NCBI GenBank assembly: GCA_902492065.1
Contig: CABUKE010000010.1
Span: 8,372 to 72,371, forward strand
Origin: an uncultured Eubacteriales bacterium
Lineage (GTDB): Bacteria; Bacillota; Clostridia; UBA1381; UMGS1253
Length of the DNA stretch: 64,000 bases
Direction: 5' to 3'
In this document: piece by piece, positions 58,879 to 64,000 of the stretch
How the letters are laid out: each line of letters begins with the position of its first letter
Position numbering within the stretch: the stretch's first letter is position 1
Position numbers and translations under genes: made by a program
The notes under the pieces: generated by a model
Told to the model about the DNA's origin: nothing
Databases searched by the model: none
Seen by the model: the letters and a program-made list of their open reading frames with translations, nothing else

Positions 58879-61068
58879 ATGGAACAGAAACAGCATTACG
58901 ACAGCCAGCCGATTACGCAGACGCTGGAAAAAAACTTTATGCCTTACGCCATGAGCGTCATCATCTCGCGCGCGATTCCGGAGATCGACGGGTTCAAGCC
59001 GTCGCACCGCAAGCTCCTGTATACGATGTACAAGATGGGCCTGCTCACCGGCGCGCGCACGAAGTCGTCCAATGTGGTCGGGCAGACGATGAAGCTGAAC
59101 CCGCACGGCGACATGGCGATTTATGAAACGATGGTGCGCCTGACGCGCAGCTGCGAGTCTCTGCTGCACCCGTTCGTGGACTCGAAGGGTAATTTTGGCA
59201 AGCAGTATTCGCGCGATATGGCGTTTGCCGCGCCGCGTTACACGGAGGTCAAGCTCGATCCAATTTGTAACGACATTTTCGGCGACATTGACAAGAATAC
59301 GGTCGATTTTGTGGACAACTACGACGCGACCATGAAGGAGCCGGTGCTTCTGCCGACGGCGTTCCCGAACGTGCTCGTCAACCCGAACCAGGGCATTGCA
59401 GTCGGGATGGCGTCCAACATAGCGAGCTTTAACCTGCGCGAGATTTGTGATGCGACGGTTGCATATATGAAAAATCCCGAGGCGGATTTGCTCGAATTTA
59501 TCAAGGCGCCGGACTTTTCGACCGGGGCGACGCTTCTCTACAACGAGGAGGACATGCGCAAAATCGTGGAAACGGGTCGCGGGAGCTTTAAGCTGCGCTC
59601 GGTCTACCAATATGATAAGAAGAACAACTGCATTGAAGTTACGGAAATCCCGTATACGACGACCTCGGAGGTCATCATTGACAAAATTGTAGAGCTGGTC
59701 AAGGCGGGCAAGGTACGCGAGATTTCCGACCTGCGCGACGAAACGGACAAAAACGGCCTCAAAATCACGCTCGACTTAAAGCGCGGGACCGACCCGGACA
59801 AGCTGATGACGCGGCTGTTTAAAATGACGACATTGCAGGATACGTTCTCGTGCAACTTCAATATCCTGATTGACGGGCGGCCGGTCGTGCTCGGCGTGCG
59901 CGGTATCCTGCGGGAGTGGGTGCGCTTCCGCATGGGATGCGTGAAGCGGCGGCTGGCGTTTGACATTGACAAAAAGTCCGACAAGCTCCACCTGCTGCGC
60001 GGACTTGAGAAGATATTGCTCGACATTGATAAGGCGGTCAGCATCATCCGCCATACGGAGCTGGAGAGCATGGTTGTGCCGAACCTGATGAAGGGCTTTT
60101 CCATTGACCAGGTGCAGGCGGAGTACATTGCCGACATTCGGCTGCGGAACTTAAACCGCGAATATATCCTGAAACGGACGCAGGAGATTGAGAGTCTTGT
60201 GCAGGAAATCGACGATTTGAAAAAGACGCTGGAGAGCGAGACAGCAGTTAAAAAGCTGATTGCAAAGCAGCTTTCTGAGATGGCTAAAAAGTATGGCGCA
60301 GAGCGCAAAACAAAGGTTGTGGAGGAGGACGAGGTCGAGCATTACAACGAGGAGAGCTTCGTCGAGGACTATGCGCTCACCCTGTTCTTCACGCGCGACA
60401 ACTATTTAAAGAAGGTCTCGGCCGCGTCGCTGCGCTCGTCCGGGAGCGAGCATAAGCTCAAGGAAGGCGATGTGATTTTGCAGGAGGTCGAAACGTCGAA
60501 TAAGGCGGACTTGCTCCTGTTTTCTGACAAGTGCAACGTATATAAGTATAAAATCAGCGAGATTGCCGACTCAAAGGTTAGTCTGATGGGCGAATACCTG
60601 CCCAATTTGCTTTCCATGGAGCCGGACGAGAAGATTGTCTTTATCCATCCGACTATGGACTATGCGGGCAACTTCCTCTACTGCTTTGCAAGCGGAAAGA
60701 TGGCGAAGGTGCCGGTTTCGGCCTATGAGACCAAAACGAACCGCAAGCGGCTGTCGAACGCGTATTATGCGGGTTCTCCGCTAGTGAAGATTTTGTATTT
60801 GGGTACGGAGGAGCACGACTTTGTCGCGTTTTCCAATCTCGGCAAGGCGCTGTTTTTCAACAGCGGGAAAATCCCGCTCAAGACAACAAAGACCACACAG
60901 GGTGTGGCGGTTATGATTTCCAAAAAGGGGAGCGTCGTCGCCGACGTGGTGCGTGCCGAGCAGAGCGGCATTGCCGACCTCGAGTATTATAAAACGAAAA
61001 ATATCCCCGCAATGGGCAACTTCCTGCGCGAGGAAGACAACCCGAACAAGCAGATGTCGCTTGTTTAG
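58879..61068 (+). CDS. parC: Topoisomerase IV-type subunit A (ParC/GyrA family)
   Basis: About 729 residues, taking the ATG at 58879; one nine bases upstream has its Shine-Dalgarno too close. DNA-cleaving partner of the ParE-like protein. The N-terminal domain has SRAIPEIDGFKPSHRKLLYT and the catalytic Tyr121 in AAPRYTEVKL. The coiled-coil tower follows, then six C-terminal blade-like repeats of the beta-pinwheel (DKCNVYKYKISEIADSKV, ASGKMAKVPVSAYETKTNRK, FSNLGKALFFNSGKIPLKT). No clear GyrA box is seen, in line with ParC. At the quinolone-contact position, usually Ser in PHGDS, this protein has Met79; Glu83 is kept. The genes are 30 nt apart and form one unit. Confidence 0.92.
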   Translation: MEQKQHYDSQPITQTLEKNFMPYAMSVIISRAIPEIDGFKPSHRKLLYTMYKMGLLTGARTKSSNVVGQTMKLNPHGDMAIYETMVRLTRSCESLLHPFVDSKGNFGKQYSRDMAFAAPRYTEVKLDPICNDIFGDIDKNTVDFVDNYDATMKEPVLLPTAFPNVLVNPNQGIAVGMASNIASFNLREICDATVAYMKNPEADLLEFIKAPDFSTGATLLYNEEDMRKIVETGRGSFKLRSVYQYDKKNNCIEVTEIPYTTTSEVIIDKIVELVKAGKVREISDLRDETDKNGLKITLDLKRGTDPDKLMTRLFKMTTLQDTFSCNFNILIDGRPVVLGVRGILREWVRFRMGCVKRRLAFDIDKKSDKLHLLRGLEKILLDIDKAVSIIRHTELESMVVPNLMKGFSIDQVQAEYIADIRLRNLNREYILKRTQEIESLVQEIDDLKKTLESETAVKKLIAKQLSEMAKKYGAERKTKVVEEDEVEHYNEESFVEDYALTLFFTRDNYLKKVSAASLRSSGSEHKLKEGDVILQEVETSNKADLLLFSDKCNVYKYKISEIADSKVSLMGEYLPNLLSMEPDEKIVFIHPTMDYAGNFLYCFASGKMAKVPVSAYETKTNRKRLSNAYYAGSPLVKILYLGTEEHDFVAFSNLGKALFFNSGKIPLKTTKTTQGVAVMISKKGSVVADVVRAEQSGIADLEYYKTKNIPAMGNFLREEDNPNKQMSLV

Positions 61069-61106
61069 GATACAGAAAAATATTATAGATAAAGGATGTG
61101 TGAATT

Positions 61107-62229
61107 GTGGTAGAGTATGAAGAATACCGGCTCGGGCTTGACGCGCTGAGCGACAAAATCATGGATTTGAGGGATTCACTTTGACATTGCAGGCGCATTG
61201 AAGGAAGCGTCGGAGCTGGAGCAGCAGACGCTTGCGCCCGACTTTTACTCCGATATGGAGAACTCCCAGAAGGTGATGCAGAAGATTAAGCAGCTCAAGG
61301 ACAAGGCGGAGCGGTACGACAAGCTCGTAAGCGAGTGGGAGGATGCGAAAACGCTCGTCGCGCTCGCAATTGAAGAGGATGACGACACGCTGCTTGGCGA
61401 AATCAAGCGCGACTACGAGCACGTGAAGGAAACGCTCGACAACATGACGCTTGAAACGCTTCTGACTGGCAAGTACGACAAGTGCAATGCGATCATGACG
61501 TTCCACGCGGGCGCAGGCGGTACGGAGGCGCAGGACTGGGCGCAGATGCTGATGCGCATGTACCAGATGTGGGCGGCGAAGCGCGGCTTTGGCTGTGAAA
61601 CGCTCGACCTTCTTGACGGCGAGGAAGCGGGTATCAAGAGCGCGACAATCCTTATCTCCGGCCTTAACGCATATGGGTATGCAAAGGCGGAGAAGGGTGT
61701 ACACCGCCTTGTGCGGATATCGCCGTTTGACGCTTCCGGTCGGCGGCATACGTCGTTTGCGTCGGTTGAGGTCATGCCGGAAATCGAGGATGATATCGAA
61801 ATCAAGATCAATCCTGACGATTTGCGCGTGGATACGTATCGAGCCAGCGGTGCGGGTGGTCAGCATATCAACAAGACGGACTCAGCAATCCGAATTACGC
61901 ATATTCCGACAGGCGTGGTTGTTTCGTGCCAGACGGAACGCTCCCAGCATAAAAACCGCGAAACTGCGATGAAGATGCTGCGCTCGAAGCTGGCGGAAAT
62001 CGCGGAGCAGCAGCATAAGGAAAAAATCGAGGACATCAAGGGCGTGCAGAAGGAGATTGCATGGGGGAGCCAAATCCGTTCCTATGTGTTCCACCCGTAC
62101 AATATGGTAAAAGACCACCGCACGAACTACGAGGTCGGCAACATCGGCGCGGTCATGGACGGTGCGCTCGACGACTTTATCAATGCGTACCTGCGCGCGG
62201 CGAGCCTCGGCCAGCTTAATTTGAAGTAA
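61107..62229 (+). CDS. prfB: Peptide chain release factor 2 with programmed +1 frameshift
   Basis: RF2 ends translation at UGA and UAA. A 25-codon leader frame starts at GTG 61107 (AAAGGATGTG upstream) and ends in CTT TGA; shifting +1 over the T at 61182 joins it to the main frame, giving about 373 residues. The shift site CTTTGAC is preceded by an internal GAGGGA Shine-Dalgarno-like stretch, the arrangement of the classic RF2 autoregulation: scarce RF2 stalls ribosomes at TGA and favours shifting. In the main frame, SPFDASGRRHTSF carries the SPF recognition motif, and SGAGGQHINKTDSA holds the GGQ catalytic loop. Annotation that starts at 61198 would miss the leader. Confidence 0.95.
61170..61185 (+). 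promoter_or_regulatory. RF2 programmed frameshift site
   Basis: AGGG, five bases, then CTT TGA C: an internal Shine-Dalgarno-like element, slippery CTT and in-frame TGA. Reading CTT then +1 to GAC restores the prfB frame. Confidence 0.93.
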
Positions 62230-62238
62230 GGTTGGCTA

Positions 62239-62266
62239 TTGACAAAATTTTTATATCGTATATAAT
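62239..62266 (+). promoter_or_regulatory. Consensus promoter upstream of mbl
   Basis: TTGACA and TATAAT, both perfect, are separated by 16 nt. The predicted start lies just before a terminator-like hairpin. Confidence 0.8.
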
Positions 62267-62276
62267 TAATTATGAC

Positions 62277-62316
62277 AACTGCCTGCTTCCTGCTTACCAT
62301 AAGCAGGCAGTTTTGT
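62277..62316 (+). terminator. Hairpin with T-rich tail at the mbl 5' end
   Basis: AACTGCCTGCTT and its exact complement form a 12-bp stem followed by TTGTT. It can end prfB transcription, but it also lies about 5 nt after the expected start of the mbl transcript. A duplicated CCTGCTT on the left arm can pair in two registers with the single AAGCAGG on the right. Confidence 0.65.
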
Positions 62317-62357
62317 TCCGGTTCATATGGGAGTAAACCGTTAGGGAGGGCAGGATT

Positions 62358-63452
62358 GTGGCACTGAAGATTTTTGAAAAAATCAGGGATATGTTTGACG
62401 CGTCGCAGGACGTGGGGATAGACCTCGGGACTGCGTCGGTGCTGGTTCATGTGAAGGATAAGGGGATTGTTCTGTGTGAACCGTCCGTCGTTGCAATCGA
62501 CAAGGAAACGGGTAAGCCGTATGCCGTGGGCGAAGAAGCGCAGAAAATGCTCGGCCGCACGCCGGGCAATATCGTCGCAATCCGTCCCATGCGTGATGGC
62601 GTAATATCCGACTATTCGACGACAGAGATGATGCTCAAGTACTTTATCCGCCGTGTGACGAAGAACCGCCTGTTCAAGCCGCGTATTATGATTTGCGTGC
62701 CGAGCGGCGTAACGGAAGTGGAGGAGCGTGCGGTCATTGACGCGGCTATGCAGGCCGGCGGCCGACAGGTGTACCTCATTGAGGAGCCAATTGCGGCGGC
62801 GATTGGCGCGGGGATTGACATTGGAAAGGCGTGCGGCCGTATGGTGGTCGACATCGGCGGCGGCACGAGCGACATCGCGGTGATTTCGCTTGGCGGCATC
62901 GTGGTCAGCAACTCGATCAAGGTGGCCGGCGATAAGTTTGACGACGCAATTATCAAATACATACGGAAAAAGTATAACGCCGTGATTGGCGACCGGACGG
63001 CGGAAGAGCTCAAAAAGCAGATTGGCAGCGTATATCCGCTGGAGGAAGAAAAGACGATGGAGATTCGCGGACGATCGCTCGTAACAGGGCTGCCGCAGAG
63101 CATTGAGGTTTCGTCGCAGGAGCTGCGCGAGGCGGTAGAAGAGGTCGCGGCACAGATTGTGGAAGCGGTGCACTCGGTTCTGGAGCGGACGCCGCCGGAG
63201 CTGGTCGGCGACATTTCCGAATACGGCATTACGATGACAGGCGGCGGCGCGATGATACAGGGGCTTGACAAGCTTTTGATGGAGAAGACGGGAATTAACG
63301 TCTATTTGGCGGAGGATCCGCTTTCGTGCGTAGTAAAGGGTACGGGCGCGTCGCTCGACAATTTGCACGTGTTGCGCGACAAGTCCTCCTATATGTACGA
63401 TATGGAGGCGCGCCGGAAAGAGGAACAGCCAGAGCCTGCGGGCAAGGCGTAA
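62358..63452 (+). CDS. mbl: MreB/Mbl-type bacterial actin
   Basis: 364-residue cytoskeletal ATPase guiding sidewall peptidoglycan synthesis. ATP-binding segments are DVGIDLGTASVLVHV (phosphate 1), GRMVVDIGGGTSDIAVIS (phosphate 2), and ITMTGGGAMIQGLDKLLM (adenosine). A GTG start follows GGGAGGG. A following fabZ gene and the absence of mreC/mreD match the Bacillus mbl-fabZ(ywpB) neighbourhood rather than mreBCD, hence the Mbl call, which sequence alone cannot settle. The C-terminal charged tail (RRKEEQPEPAGKA) is short. Confidence 0.9.
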   Translation: MALKIFEKIRDMFDASQDVGIDLGTASVLVHVKDKGIVLCEPSVVAIDKETGKPYAVGEEAQKMLGRTPGNIVAIRPMRDGVISDYSTTEMMLKYFIRRVTKNRLFKPRIMICVPSGVTEVEERAVIDAAMQAGGRQVYLIEEPIAAAIGAGIDIGKACGRMVVDIGGGTSDIAVISLGGIVVSNSIKVAGDKFDDAIIKYIRKKYNAVIGDRTAEELKKQIGSVYPLEEEKTMEIRGRSLVTGLPQSIEVSSQELREAVEEVAAQIVEAVHSVLERTPPELVGDISEYGITMTGGGAMIQGLDKLLMEKTGINVYLAEDPLSCVVKGTGASLDNLHVLRDKSSYMYDMEARRKEEQPEPAGKA

Positions 63453-63480
63453 GCAAACGTGATATTCAGGAGGAAATAAA

Positions 63481-63909
63481 ATGCTTGACAGTAAACAGAT
63501 ACAGGAGATTATTCCGCACCGTTACCCGTTTTTGCTGGTGGATAAGGTGCTGGAGATGGGGGATGGAAAAGCGGTCGGCATCAAAAACGTGACCGTAAAC
63601 GAGCCGTTTTTCCAGGGGCATTTCCCGGGAAATCCCATCATGCCCGGCGTACTCATCGTTGAGGCGCTCGCGCAGGTCGGTGCGGTTTTGGCGCTGTCCA
63701 TGGAGGAGAACAGGGGAAAGCTTGCCGTATTTACGAAAATGAACAACTTCAAGTTTCGGCGGCAGGTGAAGCCCGGCGACACGCTCCGGCTGGAGATTGA
63801 GCTCGGCACGTTCCGGCATGGGATGGGCACGGCAAGCGCGAAGGCGACGGTTGACGGCGATATGGCCGCGAGTGGGGAGATCGGCTTTGCCATTGTGGAA
63901 AATCAGTAA
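63481..63909 (+). CDS. fabZ: 3-hydroxyacyl-ACP dehydratase FabZ
   Basis: 142-residue hot-dog-fold dehydratase of fatty acid elongation. IIPHRYPFLLVDKVLEM at the N terminus and the catalytic His in GHFPGNPIMPGVLIVEALAQ, with the active Glu, are diagnostic. RQVKPGDTLRLEIEL follows. The AGGAGG site is 7 nt from ATG. It is co-directional with mbl after 28 nt and closed by a strong terminator; other fab genes are not in the window. Confidence 0.96.
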   Translation: MLDSKQIQEIIPHRYPFLLVDKVLEMGDGKAVGIKNVTVNEPFFQGHFPGNPIMPGVLIVEALAQVGAVLALSMEENRGKLAVFTKMNNFKFRRQVKPGDTLRLEIELGTFRHGMGTASAKATVDGDMAASGEIGFAIVENQ

Positions 63910-63920
63910 AGTGCATATAG

Positions 63921-63954
63921 AAACACCCGGCAGATATCTGCCGGGTGTTTTTTT
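63921..63954 (+). terminator. Intrinsic terminator of the mbl-fabZ unit
   Basis: AAACACCCGGCAGAT joins its exact complement with no loop bases left over, a 30-bp palindrome, then a T run. Confidence 0.92.
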
Positions 63955-63967
63955 ATTGTGAAAAGAA

Positions 63968-63990
63968 AACCACGTGCTATGCGCGTGGTT
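63968..63990. repeat. Short hairpin at the window edge
   Basis: AACCACG and CGTGGTT flank a 9-nt loop. It may belong to the next gene's terminator or leader beyond the window; nothing more can be said. Confidence 0.4.
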
Positions 63991-64000
63991 CCAAAAAGCT

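Overview
The window comes from an endospore-forming member of the Clostridia (Bacillota). The evidence is SpoIID, a SipL-type SPOCS/LysM coat-morphogenesis protein, WhiA, HPr kinase/phosphorylase, a DnaE-type polymerase, an ntp-type V-ATPase, strong AGGAGG ribosome binding sites, frequent TTG/GTG starts and consensus sigma-A promoters. Pyruvate phosphate dikinase, a citrate-to-2-oxoglutarate half TCA cycle and a V-ATPase with sodium-site residues suit an anaerobic fermenter. The family cannot be fixed from this window. No rRNA, tRNA, CRISPR array, transposase or prophage gene was seen.

Layout. 1-7.7 kb: kdpDE two-component system (minus), a small membrane protein, aspS, a CE7-type acetyl esterase and a GNAT acetyltransferase. 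7.8-11 kb: aconitase and isocitrate dehydrogenase. 11-13.3 kb (minus): three small uncharacterised proteins leading into spoIID. 13.3-16.3 kb: secreted SLH-domain and copper-amine-oxidase-N-like stalk-domain proteins. 16.3-21.2 kb: PLP decarboxylase, Gfo/Idh/MocA oxidoreductase, an XRE regulator facing a truncated radical-SAM gene across a striking four-unit 30-bp repeat array, then a ThuA-like protein. 21.4-28.8 kb: sipL, CPBP protease, 5-formyl-THF cyclo-ligase, DJ-1/PfpI protein, a membrane glycosyltransferase and an M23/G5/LysM cell-wall hydrolase. 28.8-29.5 kb is an AT-rich accessory island: a hairpin-rich block, a 57-residue ribbon-helix-helix protein and an XRE regulator around an 18-bp palindrome. 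29.5-32.2 kb: ppdK.

32.6-45.9 kb is a long plus-strand run with no visible internal terminator: aminotransferase, trpS, wecA/tagO-like transferase, wecB epimerase, then nine V-ATPase genes in the order of the Enterococcus hirae ntp operon. 46-56.6 kb is a minus-strand housekeeping run read from hprK leftward: PHP phosphoesterase, ROK glucokinase, murB, rapZ, whiA, dnaE, a TRAP (MtrB) homologue, a DUF2007-like protein and pfkA. 56.8-63.9 kb (plus): parE, parC, prfB with a programmed +1 frameshift, an mbl/mreB-type actin and fabZ.

Most of the window is core genome. The parts least explained by known biology are the XRE/30-bp array/truncated radical-SAM locus near 19.6 kb, the RHH/XRE island near 29 kb with its hairpin block, the spoIID-linked small-protein trio, and the TRAP homologue, which lacks one of the three basic RNA-contact residues and has no Shine-Dalgarno sequence. 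Start codons were moved from the longest possible frame wherever a clear Shine-Dalgarno site decided the matter; functions rest on motif recognition without database searches.
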